Shown: positions 56,200-64,000 of the stretch, piece after piece
How positions within the stretch are numbered: position 1 is the first letter of the stretch
Layout: every line of letters starts with the position of its first letter
Source of the DNA: Palsa-504 sp963705835
GTDB lineage: Bacteria > Actinomycetota > Actinomycetes > Streptosporangiales > Streptosporangiaceae
Direction of reading: 5' to 3'
Length of the DNA: 64,000 nt
NCBI GenBank assembly: GCA_963705835.1
Contig: CAVPLC010000060.1
Location: forward strand, 1-64,000
Notes under the pieces: model-generated
The model's input: only the letters and a program-made list of their open reading frames with translations
Told to the model about the DNA's origin: nothing
The model's database searches: none
Position numbers and translations under genes: made by a program

Positions 56200-56712
56200 A
56201 TGACCGTGACCGGCATCCCCGCCGCCGGGCCGGGCGGCGTGCTGCGGCTGACCTGGGTCCGCGACCGGCTGGCCGGCGTTCTGGAGCACTGCGGCACCGA
56301 CGACATCCGGCACCTAGACCGGCCTGGCCTGCGCCGATCATGGCCTGGCCGTGGTCGCCGACGTCGACACCGCGACCGTGCGGCAGTTGTCTGTCCGCGG
56401 CCAGCTCGCCGACCTGATCCGAGAAGCCCCGCCGGCCTGACCGCCGAGCACGGCCAGCTGTTCCGGGCCGCGATCCAGGCCTATCACGCGGGCCAGGCCG
56501 AAGCTGCCGGGCAGTTGCGGGACAAAGCCCGGGCCGTGTGGGCCCGGACCTGGGCGGCGAACCTTGCCGCGCTTGGGCTGATGCAGGTCGCTGGCCTGAC
56601 TAGGTTCTCCCCGGTCAAGCCGCAGCGCTGGGGGGCGGCCTCCTTCGAGCATCACGGCGGTCCGCACGGCCTCCTGAGCCCGCACATCACAACATTGTCT
56701 TTTTGGACCTAA
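56200..56712 (+). CDS. unknown protein downstream of the relaxase, possibly frameshifted
   Basis: ATG 56200 has GGGAGG eight bases upstream and opens MTVTGIPAAGPGGVLRLTWV, reading well to about residue 45. The middle (about 45-85) is arginine-rich and looks out of frame. In that stretch another frame reads ADHGLAVVADVDTATVRQLS followed by VRGQLADLIREAPPA and a stop at about 56,439. The original frame looks coding again from AEHGQLFRAAIQAYHAGQAE, a helical segment. The locus may be two short genes or one with two compensating indels. I do not recognise either part. Confidence 0.45.
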   Translation: MTVTGIPAAGPGGVLRLTWVRDRLAGVLEHCGTDDIRHLDRPGLRRSWPGRGRRRRHRDRAAVVCPRPARRPDPRSPAGLTAEHGQLFRAAIQAYHAGQAEAAGQLRDKARAVWARTWAANLAALGLMQVAGLTRFSPVKPQRWGAASFEHHGGPHGLLSPHITTLSFWT

Positions 56713-56831
56713 CGAACCAGGCCTCAGCCTCCGGGCCAGGCTCACGCCCCCCGCAGGTGCGATGATGGAAGCCGCGCCTGGGTCCGTTACCGTGATCGCA
56801 TGCCGGCCAGCGCCCTGCGGTCCATCCGCGG

Positions 56832-57707
56832 ATGAACGATACCCGGGACGTGCTCGAGCGGGCCTGCGCCGCTGCCGGGCTCGACGCCGACGGCGCGCGG
56901 CTGCTGCGGGTCGGTTCCAACGCGGTCTACCGGCTGAAGGCGCCCATCATCGCCCGGGTCTCGCGTCCTGGTGCCGACGCCGGTCATGTCCGCAGGACCG
57001 TAGCCGTCGCCCGATGGCTGAAATCCGCCGGCTACCCAGCCGTACGCGTGGTGGACGTCGATCAGCCGGTCGCAGTCGACGGACGCATGGTCACCTTCTG
57101 GGAGGCCGTATCGGAGGACGGCGACCAGTACGCCACCGTGGCCGAAGTCGCCGAGGTCCTGCTCAGACTGCACCAGCTCACCGCCCCGGCCGATCTGCAC
57201 CTGCCGGAGCTGGCGCCGTTCGCGAACGCCCCGAGGCGGATCGAGACGAACACCTGGCTGACCCCGCAGGACCGGGCCTTCCTGATCACCACGCTGGCCC
57301 AGATGCGCGCCGCCTACGCCGAGCTCGAGTTCACCCTTCCGCCCGGGGTCATCCACGGCGACGCGAGCATCGGCAACGTCCTGCGCGACACCGGTGGCAA
57401 CCCGGTGGTGATCGACCTGGACGGGTTCGCCGTCGGCCCGCGGGAATGGGACCTGGCGCTGACCGCGATCTACTACGACAGCTTCGGCTGGCACACCCGC
57501 CAGGAGTACCAGGACTTCGTCCGCGTGTACGGCTACGACATCATGACCTGGCCCGGCTACCCGGTCATGCGAGCGGTCCGTGAGTTCTTGATGGTCACCT
57601 GGGTCATCCAGAAAGCCCCCGAATCCGCGCAGGCCGCCGCCGAAGCAGCCAACCGCATCGCCGCCCTGCGCACCGGCGCCAGCCGCAAGGACTGGCAGCC
57701 CTACTGA
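56832..57707 (+). CDS. aminoglycoside phosphotransferase (APH)-family kinase
   Basis: This 291-residue APH/ChoK-like kinase has the catalytic loop VIHGDASIGNVL (HGD...N) and the metal-binding VVIDLDGFAVGPREWDL, both intact. The N-lobe is short (RVGSNAVYRLKAPIIARVSR). Such proteins phosphorylate small molecules; a specific resistance phenotype cannot be predicted. It lies on the mobile part of the window and overlaps the convergent regulator by seven bases. Confidence 0.85.
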   Translation: MNDTRDVLERACAAAGLDADGARLLRVGSNAVYRLKAPIIARVSRPGADAGHVRRTVAVARWLKSAGYPAVRVVDVDQPVAVDGRMVTFWEAVSEDGDQYATVAEVAEVLLRLHQLTAPADLHLPELAPFANAPRRIETNTWLTPQDRAFLITTLAQMRAAYAELEFTLPPGVIHGDASIGNVLRDTGGNPVVIDLDGFAVGPREWDLALTAIYYDSFGWHTRQEYQDFVRVYGYDIMTWPGYPVMRAVREFLMVTWVIQKAPESAQAAAEAANRIAALRTGASRKDWQPY

Positions 57708-59179
57708 ACAAAGGCCTTGTCCGGCGACGACGCGATCCGCCACAGCCGAGACTCGCGGGCCTGCTCGTGGAAATCCGTGACCACCGTCGCATCGGCGGCC
57801 CGCGTCAGGTGCTGCCGAAAGTCCCGCAGGTAATTCACGCACCGAGCCGACCTGATCAGGTCACCGGCCCGCAGCGCGGTCAGCGCCGTCGCACATCCCT
57901 GCTCCAGATCCCCGGCCGCCAGGTGCGCATCGGCCAGCACCATCGTGGCGAAGAAGTCACTGCGCACGAACCCGGCGCCATCGGCCGTCCCCACGCTGCG
58001 GCTGGCGTACTGCGCTGCATCCGCCGCCCGGCCGAGATCACGCAGGCAGTGCCCGAACTCCGCGGCCAGCTCCGACTCATCGAAATACCGGATCCAGGCC
58101 GGATCATCGTCCGGCCTGCGCCGTTCGAACTCCCGTACCGCCTCAGCCAGCGCCCGGTCGCAACCCCGGGCATCACCCAGCCGCGCCAGCGCCCGCGCCT
58201 CCATCGTGTGGAAATGCGCCGTCAGCGTCGGCGTGGCGATCCCGGCCGTGCCCGTCCGCGCCGCGCGGGCCAAGCTGGCCGCCTCCCCGAACCGGCCGGT
58301 GAAGGTGGCCTGATGGCTCATCGCATCCAGGATGCTCGCCCCGAGCAGCCGGTCCCCGCCCGCCTGCGCCAGGGCCAGCGCCTGGATGAAATACCGCTGC
58401 GCCAGCGCGCTGCGCGGCGCGCTGTCATAGCTCATCCACGCCGCCAGCAACGTCGCCTCGGCTACCGACGAGAACAAGGCACTACCGACCGCCTCGGTAA
58501 AACGGCCGCGGAGCAGGCGGTCTCCGTCACTGCTGAGGTACTGGATCAGCGCCCGCCGTCCATGCCCGCCGCCGAACCGGTCATCAAGCTGCCCGAACGC
58601 CTCCACCGTCACCCGGAACCGCTCGACATCACCCATGCCCACCCGGACACCGCCTGCCAGCTCGGCCTCCGGCGGGCTAACCGGATCGACCAGCCACCGC
58701 AGCGAAGCATCTTTCCATGCGCCCGGGTCAATCCGGCCCCGCATCAGCACATTCTGGTCAGCCAGATCGGCCTGCCACAACGAGGCGACGTTCCCGGCCG
58801 CCCGCCCGGCCGTGCACGGATACTCCGGACTCATCTCGGCGAACGGCGCCGGCCGTGGCTGCGGCACGCCAATCCCGGCGGCCTCCGGCGGGGTGGCATC
58901 CAGTCCCAGCGCCTGCCGTGCCGCTGGCGGAAACCCCAGCCCATCGGCGAACGCCGCGAAGACCGAGTACTCCTTCGGCCGGTGCTTGCCCGTCTTGTAG
59001 TCGCTCAGCCGGTTCTGATGCAGCCCGGTGAGGCTGGCGATCTGTTCTTGCGTAACGCCGTTCTCACTGAGGACCGCGATGACATAGCCAAGATCGCGCT
59101 CCGCGCATGCGTCAAGCACGTCTTGGCGTGCGCAGACCCGCTCGACAATCCTGCGCACCTCAGAAAGAGCCAGAACCAC
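57701..59179 (-). CDS. XRE-family regulator with TPR-like C-terminus
   Basis: This 492-residue protein has an N-terminal helix-turn-helix (VLSENGVTQEQIASLTGLHQ, NRLSDYKTGKHRPKEYSV) followed by about 350 residues of alpha-helical repeats (for example RYFIQALALAQAGGDRLLGA and DLGRAADAAQYASRSVG). This is the common actinobacterial layout in which the repeat domain senses a ligand or peptide. GTG 59179 is the start. It converges on the APH-like gene and is divergent from lsr2. It may control the neighbouring island genes. Confidence 0.85.
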   Translation of the reverse strand: MVLALSEVRRIVERVCARQDVLDACAERDLGYVIAVLSENGVTQEQIASLTGLHQNRLSDYKTGKHRPKEYSVFAAFADGLGFPPAARQALGLDATPPEAAGIGVPQPRPAPFAEMSPEYPCTAGRAAGNVASLWQADLADQNVLMRGRIDPGAWKDASLRWLVDPVSPPEAELAGGVRVGMGDVERFRVTVEAFGQLDDRFGGGHGRRALIQYLSSDGDRLLRGRFTEAVGSALFSSVAEATLLAAWMSYDSAPRSALAQRYFIQALALAQAGGDRLLGASILDAMSHQATFTGRFGEAASLARAARTGTAGIATPTLTAHFHTMEARALARLGDARGCDRALAEAVREFERRRPDDDPAWIRYFDESELAAEFGHCLRDLGRAADAAQYASRSVGTADGAGFVRSDFFATMVLADAHLAAGDLEQGCATALTALRAGDLIRSARCVNYLRDFRQHLTRAADATVVTDFHEQARESRLWRIASSPDKAFVQ

Positions 59180-59421
59180 GGCGCGCTTCCCGTTCCCTTG
59201 GTCGCTCGCCAGCCAGTGAGGTGATACCTGTCAGCCTGTCGATACATCAGGTAATACGGCCCGCTCCCGAACGCGGTTCACGCCACGGCAGCATCGGACG
59301 CCGCTCAAGTCCTTCCCCGGACCGGCCCAACCACGATTCATCGCCATGCTGGTTCAGCCGAGCCTCGAACAGCCAGACACGTCCGCGTGGTGACACGTTC
59401 ACCGGACCCGGATTGTCTACG

Positions 59422-59433
59422 CTGATGCATCAG
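59422..59433. promoter_or_regulatory. 12-bp palindrome upstream of lsr2
   Basis: CTGATGCATCAG is perfectly symmetrical and lies 24 bases before the lsr2 ATG, in the leader or promoter. Further up, TACCTG (59223-59228) and CAGGTA (59247-59252) form a spaced inverted repeat nearer the regulator gene. Either could be an operator; the binding proteins are unknown. Confidence 0.35.
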
Positions 59434-59457
59434 ACCAACGGGAGGAACAGGGCAGCC

Positions 59458-59796
59458 ATGGCCCAGAAAATCCAGACCATCTTCATTGATGACCTCGACG
59501 GCAGCCAGGCCGACGGTACTGTCCGCTTCGGGCTGGACGGTACTGACTATGAGATCGACCTGAACGCCGAGCACGCCCAGCAGCTGCGAGACGCACTAGC
59601 ACGCTACGTCGGTGCCGCACGCCGGGTCAGCGGAAGTGCCCGACGGCCATCCCGCACCGGGCGCAGACCGCAGGCAAACGGGCTGAACACCACCGAGGTC
59701 CGCGAGTGGGCCAAAGCACAAGGCATCGACGTCAAAGACCGCGGACGGGTACCTGCCGAACTGATCGTCAAGTTCAAGGCGGCAACCGAAAGGTAG
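59458..59796 (+). CDS. lsr2: Lsr2-family nucleoid-associated protein
   Basis: This 112-residue protein is H-NS-like in role: it oligomerizes and coats AT-rich or foreign DNA. The N-terminal dimerization part begins MAQKIQTIFIDDLDGSQADG and continues TVRFGLDGTDYEIDLNAEHA; the C-terminal DNA-binding part ends REWAKAQGIDVKDRGRVPAE, with the AT-hook-like RGR. ATG 59458 follows GGAGG by 12 bases. Actinobacteria usually have a core copy elsewhere; a copy beside a relaxase and a regulator suggests one carried by the island. Confidence 0.93.
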   Translation: MAQKIQTIFIDDLDGSQADGTVRFGLDGTDYEIDLNAEHAQQLRDALARYVGAARRVSGSARRPSRTGRRPQANGLNTTEVREWAKAQGIDVKDRGRVPAELIVKFKAATER

Positions 59797-59831
59797 ACCG
59801 GCGAAGTTCCGAGGCTTGTCAGCAGCCATAG

Positions 59832-60142
59832 GTCACTGTCCGGTGCCAAATAAGTCGGCCGGTTGACAACGAGTGCGGCCCGTTCGCTGGGCTTGCCATC
59901 GAAGTTGTCCCGCTCCTACGTGGCGCCGGCCGCGAACGGCTGCCTGGCCTGCGCCAACTGGACTCTGGCACCTCGCTAGCGTGAGGCTCGTCGGGCCGAC
60001 TTCAGCGACGCGAAGTGTTGGTCGACTATGGTCGTAAACATATATTTTGTGGTCCTGGCGACCAAGATCGTTTGCCAATCAAACAGGCCTGTCCAGGTCA
60101 GAGGCGTCAGGCTGGCCGACTTATCTGGCGCGGGACAGTCAC
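59832..60142. mobile_element. candidate 311-bp MITE with ~36-bp imperfect terminal inverted repeats
   Basis: The left end (59832-59867) begins GTCACTGTCC and contains ATAAGTCGGCC; the right end (60106-60142), read from the other strand, begins GTGACTGTCC and contains the same ATAAGTCGGCC. About 29 of 36 positions match with two one-base gaps. Nothing inside encodes a protein. No target duplication was found, and no partner transposase is identified. Confidence 0.6.
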
Positions 60143-60562
60143 GCACGCTCATGCATGATATGCGGGTATTGCGCGCCCGCATACTTATCCATCGGCTTGC
60201 ATATCGCCAATCGTTCCGGTGCTCGTCAATTCATCCTTGTCCTAAAGAAGCGCGCCGGGCGCGAGAACGCTTTGCATTACTCCGAGCTGCCTGCGGACGA
60301 TTACCTACGCGACTCGACGCTACCGTGATGCAGGGTACTGATGATGAAGGAATGACAGGTGTCATAATCTGCGGTCCGTGCGGCTGCTGTGACGAATTTC
60401 GGAAGATTGTGCCTCTCCGCGATCGTCGCGGCGCCGGGACGATTCTTGGTTGTCCTGATGTGCGGCCTAAAGTAGGGGGATGCGGTAGCCCGGTCGCGCC
60501 TCCCAAGCTGGTCGCTATCGGCTGTCGCCGTCAGCACATCGCTGTTTCAGCGCGGTCGTAAG
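60143..60562. other. gene-free, lower-GC stretch before the NB-ARC gene
   Basis: Open frames across here (such as one from 60028) have unnatural composition and no ribosome site, and I see no protein in them. The base composition is clearly lower in GC than the core genome. ATGCGGG and CCCGCAT form a small hairpin at 60161-60183. The region probably holds the promoter of the downstream gene, perhaps under Lsr2 silencing. Confidence 0.5.
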
Positions 60563-63160
60563 GTGAGGCACCGAGAGATGCTCCAGTCAGCTACTCACCA
60601 CGCTATCGTGATCGTCGATGTAGAGAATTTCGGCGACCCGGGCCGGACCAACGCGGACCAACTGGCCGTTCGTGAGGGCCTTTACGATGCTCTGAGCCAG
60701 GCTTTCGCCAGGGCTGGTATAGGCTGGGCTGACTGCGTGAGTGAAGACCGCGGAGATGGCATCCTAGTCTTGGTTCCCGCGACAGTGCCTAAGAGTTGGC
60801 TGGTCACCAGGGTGCCCGCTCATCTCATAGATCTGCTGAATCGGCATAATGCCGCTTGTCCGGCACGGGCGCGTATCCGGTTGCGACTCGCGCTGCACGC
60901 CGGTGAAGTGCATCAAGATGCTCATGGATTCACCGGAAATTCGCTTAACCGGGCTTTTCGTATGATTGAGTCATCGGCATCAAGAACAGCTCTGCGTCAA
61001 TCCTCTGGAGTGGTTGCGCTCATCGTCTCCGACTGGTTCTACGACGAAGTGGTGCGCCACCACTCAGCTGCCCAGCCTGAACATTTCCGCAAGGTACGCG
61101 TGGCAATAAAAGAAACCGAGATGACGGCCTGGATCCGCCTTCTTGGCGCAGGAAAGGAAAAGTCTCAGGGAAATTTTGCGACGCAAGCTTTGACCGTGCC
61201 AGCTCAACCGGATAAACCCATGTCGCATCATTTGTCAGCGATACGATATTCGATGCCACTAGATGCCGTGTCCACTGGTCAAGAGGAGGAACTGGACTCT
61301 ATCGCCACAGAGCCGCTGCGAGAACCTCGCTTGCACCGGCGGGTATGGGGGGATGTCCCAGCGCGTAATCCAGGTTTCACCGGCCGGGACGACCTGCTGG
61401 CGGCGGTGCGAAGGGCACTGTTGGCGGGAGACCGGGCGGTGGTACAGGCGCTGCACGGAATGGGCGGGGTCGGTAAGACCCAGCTTGCGGCGGAGTATGC
61501 GCACCGTTTTGGAGATAGCTATGACCTGGTGTGGTGGATCGCAGCGGAGCGGGCCGGGCTGATCGGAGAGCAGTTCGCCGTACTAGCCGAAGAGCTTGGC
61601 TGCGCGCAGCCAGGGGCCACCGTGGACGTGACGAGGCGGATGGTGCTTGCCAAGCTTCGAGAGCTAGACCGGTGGCTTCTTGTGTTCGACAACGCTGAAG
61701 AACCCGAAGGCCTAGCGGGATGGCTGCCTGGTGGGAACGGTCATGTGCTAATCACTTCCCGGGCTCGACACTGGGCTGAGATCGCTGTGCCGATCGAGGT
61801 CGACGTGCTTGTCCGGTCCGAGTCGGCGGCGATCTTGCGGGACCGGGTGCCGACGCTGTCAGCTGCGGATGCCGATAGCCTGGCGGATGCACTAGGAGAC
61901 CTGCCACTGGCCGTTGTGCAGGCAGCGGGCTACATGGCTGATACAGGCATGCCCGCTGCAGAGTATGCGAGCCTGCTGGCTACCCAGGCTACGAAAATTC
62001 TCGATCAAGGACGCCCGACGTCCTACCCAAGATCACTGGCCGCGGTAACTCAGTTGGCGTTCGACCGGCTCCGCGACGAGGACCTGGCCGCATCTGAGCT
62101 CGCCGCACTGTGCGCGTTCTTTGCGCCCGAGCTCATTCCGCCGGAATGGTTTACCAGCGCAGCCGAACAACTGCTACCCGCGCTCGCCGGGAAAGCCACC
62201 GACCCGGTGGCCTGGCGGCAGATCCTGGCCTGGCTCGGCCGCTATGCACTCGCCCGCATCGACCAGCGAGGCCTACAGATGCATCGGCTCACCCAGGCTA
62301 TCTTGCGTGGGCATCTCTCATTCGAGCTGACCGCTGTGACCAGGGCACACGCTGAGGCGATCCTGGCCGCCAATCATCCTGGCGACCCTGAAATGCCAGG
62401 AACTTGGCCCCGCTGGGCGCGCTTGCTCCCTCACCTGCTGGCCCTTAACCCTGCCACGACCAGCAACCAGGACCTGCGCATGCTGGCGCGGCTCGGAGCC
62501 CTGTACCTGCTCCAACGCGGCGAGTTCCGGGTCGGCCATGACCTCTGCAGAGATCTATATCAGGAATGGCGGGACAGGCTTGGGCCCGACGACCGGCATA
62601 CGCTTATTGCGGCGAACGGCCTCGCCGAAGCCCTGCGTTACCTCGGTGATCCCCAGACAGCCAAGGAGTTGGACGAAGATACCCTAGCCCGCTTCCGTCG
62701 CGTCGCCGGCGATGACAACTCATGGACGCTTGGCTCCGCCAGCAACCTCGCCCTCGACCTACACCAGCTTGGTGACCTGCCGGCAGCTAGGGAACTGGAC
62801 GACGACACCCTGGCGCACCGCCGCCGAGTCCTTGGCGACAACCATCCTTATACTCTCATTTCCGCAAACAACCTCGCCGCCGACCTGCGCGAACTCGGTG
62901 ATCTGCGGGCAGCTAGAGAGCTGGACGAAGAAACCCTGGAGCGGCGTCGCAGCATCTTGGGCGACAATCATCCAAGGACGCTCATGTCTGCGAGCAATCT
63001 CGCCGCTGATCTGCGCGGACTGGGCGATCTGCGGGCAGCAAGGGATCTGGACGAAGATACCCTGACGCGCCGCCGCCGTGTCCTAGGCGAGGACCACCCC
63101 GACACCCTGACCTCTGCAAGCAACGTCGCTGCTGACCTACGCGCACTTGGCGAGGTCTAG
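60563..63160 (+). CDS. cyclase-homology / NB-ARC / TPR protein (STAND-type)
   Basis: This 865-residue protein has three parts. Residues 1 to about 190 resemble a class III nucleotide cyclase: AIVIVDVENFG (Asp 19) and DRGDGILVLVP (Asp 65) give the two metal-binding aspartates, and HAGEVHQDAHGFTGNSLNRA fits the conserved G..v...G..vN.A block. A STAND NTPase of NB-ARC type follows, with P-loop GMGGVGKT (299-306), WLLVFDNAEEP as Walker B and LPLAVVQAAGYMADTG as the GLPLA-like motif. The C-terminus has five 42-residue TPRs (LGDLRAARELDEETLERRRS). It ends abruptly at ALGEV, possibly truncated. Codon use is less extreme than in the core genes, suggesting transfer. It may act as a ligand-triggered signalling or defence protein; no function is proven. 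Confidence 0.85.
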   Translation: MRHREMLQSATHHAIVIVDVENFGDPGRTNADQLAVREGLYDALSQAFARAGIGWADCVSEDRGDGILVLVPATVPKSWLVTRVPAHLIDLLNRHNAACPARARIRLRLALHAGEVHQDAHGFTGNSLNRAFRMIESSASRTALRQSSGVVALIVSDWFYDEVVRHHSAAQPEHFRKVRVAIKETEMTAWIRLLGAGKEKSQGNFATQALTVPAQPDKPMSHHLSAIRYSMPLDAVSTGQEEELDSIATEPLREPRLHRRVWGDVPARNPGFTGRDDLLAAVRRALLAGDRAVVQALHGMGGVGKTQLAAEYAHRFGDSYDLVWWIAAERAGLIGEQFAVLAEELGCAQPGATVDVTRRMVLAKLRELDRWLLVFDNAEEPEGLAGWLPGGNGHVLITSRARHWAEIAVPIEVDVLVRSESAAILRDRVPTLSAADADSLADALGDLPLAVVQAAGYMADTGMPAAEYASLLATQATKILDQGRPTSYPRSLAAVTQLAFDRLRDEDLAASELAALCAFFAPELIPPEWFTSAAEQLLPALAGKATDPVAWRQILAWLGRYALARIDQRGLQMHRLTQAILRGHLSFELTAVTRAHAEAILAANHPGDPEMPGTWPRWARLLPHLLALNPATTSNQDLRMLARLGALYLLQRGEFRVGHDLCRDLYQEWRDRLGPDDRHTLIAANGLAEALRYLGDPQTAKELDEDTLARFRRVAGDDNSWTLGSASNLALDLHQLGDLPAARELDDDTLAHRRRVLGDNHPYTLISANNLAADLRELGDLRAARELDEETLERRRSILGDNHPRTLMSASNLAADLRGLGDLRAARDLDEDTLTRRRRVLGEDHPDTLTSASNVAADLRALGEV
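62634..63150 (+). repeat. tandem 126-bp repeats encoding TPR units
   Basis: Four consecutive 42-codon units (starting near 62634, 62769, 62895 and 63021) carry AARELDEDTL and HPxTLxSAxNLAADLR-like blocks. High similarity between the last three suggests recent duplication, as in TPR/NB-ARC genes that expand or contract. Confidence 0.8.
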
Positions 63161-63266
63161 ATGCGCCTCGACCGTGAGTAGATAACCTCGGGTCATAGCG
63201 CAATGCCGTTTAGAGCTTGCCGAAAAATAAGCCGTAGCTTCACGGGATCCGGCATGCTGATGTGAT

Positions 63267-64000
63267 ATGGGCAGCGTGGTGGTAACCAGCGAGATTCTGG
63301 CGGCGAAGTTCGAGACGATCTTCCCGCATCTGGATGAGCGGCAGCGGCGGCTGCTGCTGGGGGCCGAGGCCCGGGCGCTGGGGCATGGCGGGATCCGGCT
63401 GGTGGCCCGGGCCGCCGGGGTCCGCGAGGCCACGGTGTCGCTGGGCGTGGATGAGCTGGACTCGGGCGCCGGGCCGCTGGGCCGGGCACGCAGGCCCGGT
63501 GGCGGGCGCAAGCGGGCTGCCGTCCTGGATCCCGGGCTGCGCCCGGCGCTGCTGGCCCTGGTCGAGCCGGAAGAGCGCGGCGATCCGATGTCGCCGCTGC
63601 GGTGGACCACCAAGTCGACCCGCGCGCTGGCGGGCGAGCTGACCCGCCAGGGGCACCGGGTCGGCGCCGACACCGTCAGTGACCTGCTCCGGGCGGAAGG
63701 ATTCAGCCTGCAGGGCAACGCCAAGACCATCGAGGGCCAGCGGCACCCGGACCGGGACGCGCAGTTCCGTTACATCAACGAGCAGGCCAGGGCCCATCAG
63801 GACAGCGCCGATCCGGTGATCAGCGTGGACACCAAGAAAAAGGAGAACGTCGGGGAGTTCAAGAACGGCGGCCGGGAATGGCGGCCCAGGGGCCAGCCGG
63901 CGGCCGCCCGCACGCATGACTTCCCGGACGAGCAGCTAGGCAAGGCCATCCCGTACGGCGTCTATGACCTGGCCGCGAACGCCGGCTGGGTGTCGGTCGG
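63267..64000 (+). CDS. ISAzo13-family transposase, N-terminal part (runs off the right edge)
   Basis: ATG 63267 opens MGSVVVTSEILAAKFETIFP, followed by LDERQRRLLLGAEARALGHG, a helix-turn-helix (IRLVARAAGVREATVSLGVD), GGGRKRAAVLDPGL, SPLRWTTKSTRALAGELTRQ and the catalytic start VISVDTKKKENVGEFKNGGR, where the Asp is the first of the DDE triad. These blocks are characteristic of the ISAzo13 family. About 244 codons are visible. Its insertion just after the NB-ARC gene may explain that gene's abrupt end. Confidence 0.92.
   Translation, partial: MGSVVVTSEILAAKFETIFPHLDERQRRLLLGAEARALGHGGIRLVARAAGVREATVSLGVDELDSGAGPLGRARRPGGGRKRAAVLDPGLRPALLALVEPEERGDPMSPLRWTTKSTRALAGELTRQGHRVGADTVSDLLRAEGFSLQGNAKTIEGQRHPDRDAQFRYINEQARAHQDSADPVISVDTKKKENVGEFKNGGREWRPRGQPAAARTHDFPDEQLGKAIPYGVYDLAANAGWVSV

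Noticed and set aside
60028..60561. 177-residue open frame before the NB-ARC gene
   Set aside because: It starts inside the candidate MITE, has no ribosome site and shows no domain pattern.
62634..63150. Possible CRISPR or satellite array
   Set aside because: The periodicity is 126 bp and in frame, explained by TPR duplication.

Overview
The window is very GC-rich, uses GTG and TTG starts freely, and keeps long stretches of actinobacterial gene order: pgsA-patA-pimA, pdxS-pdxT-yebC-ruvCAB-yajC-secDF-apt-rel, and alaS-ruvX-mltG-aroE. This points to a chromosome of a filamentous or soil actinomycete, perhaps in or near the Streptosporangiales. The order-level guess is inference; the phylum is secure.

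Positions 1-42,020 are mostly core genome. In order they hold a partial membrane protein, a SHOCT protein, tex (frameshifted) and a secreted GH3 glycosidase. Next come thrS, a HIT hydrolase, an EF-G-like GTPase and the phosphatidylinositol-mannoside start-up operon (pgsA, patA, pimA and a LemA-like membrane protein). These are followed by PLP synthase (pdxS, pdxT), yebC, an Eis-like acetyltransferase (frameshifted), and ruvC-ruvA-ruvB behind a perfect SOS box. Then come the Sec accessory genes yajC-secD-secF, apt, the (p)ppGpp synthetase/hydrolase, a DUF349 protein, a membrane cyclophilin and a metallo-beta-lactamase-fold hydrolase. aspS carries a repetitive tail. A solitary AbiEi-like gene precedes rarA, two small membrane-protein genes, alaS, ruvX, mltG and aroE. 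hisS, often found between the MBL hydrolase and aspS, is not there.

From about 42,100 rightward the content is accessory. A secreted seven-repeat protein comes first. It is followed by a nest of insertion sequences (43,495 to about 50,910) in which an IS3-type element with clear ends and a 3-bp target duplication has been split by a 3.14-kb element encoding three overlapping tyrosine recombinases, a 'recombinase in trio' arrangement with 35-bp perfect terminal inverted repeats. Two more IS3-type elements lie directly beside it. Beyond them are a SnoaL-like protein, a MobF-type relaxase/helicase (frameshifted), an aminoglycoside-phosphotransferase-like kinase, an XRE/TPR regulator, an Lsr2 paralogue, a candidate 311-bp MITE, a large cyclase-like/NB-ARC/TPR protein, and an ISAzo13-like transposase cut by the window edge. 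This looks like a conjugative or mobilizable island that has collected other mobile DNA.

Two patterns cut across the regions. A GC-rich palindromic element (core GGGGGTCGTCCCCC or its complement) occurs five times in the first 36 kb, and two copies lie inside genes. Separately, at least four genes are broken by shifts of the same sign (+1), which suggests either systematic single-base insertion errors in the assembly or real gene decay.
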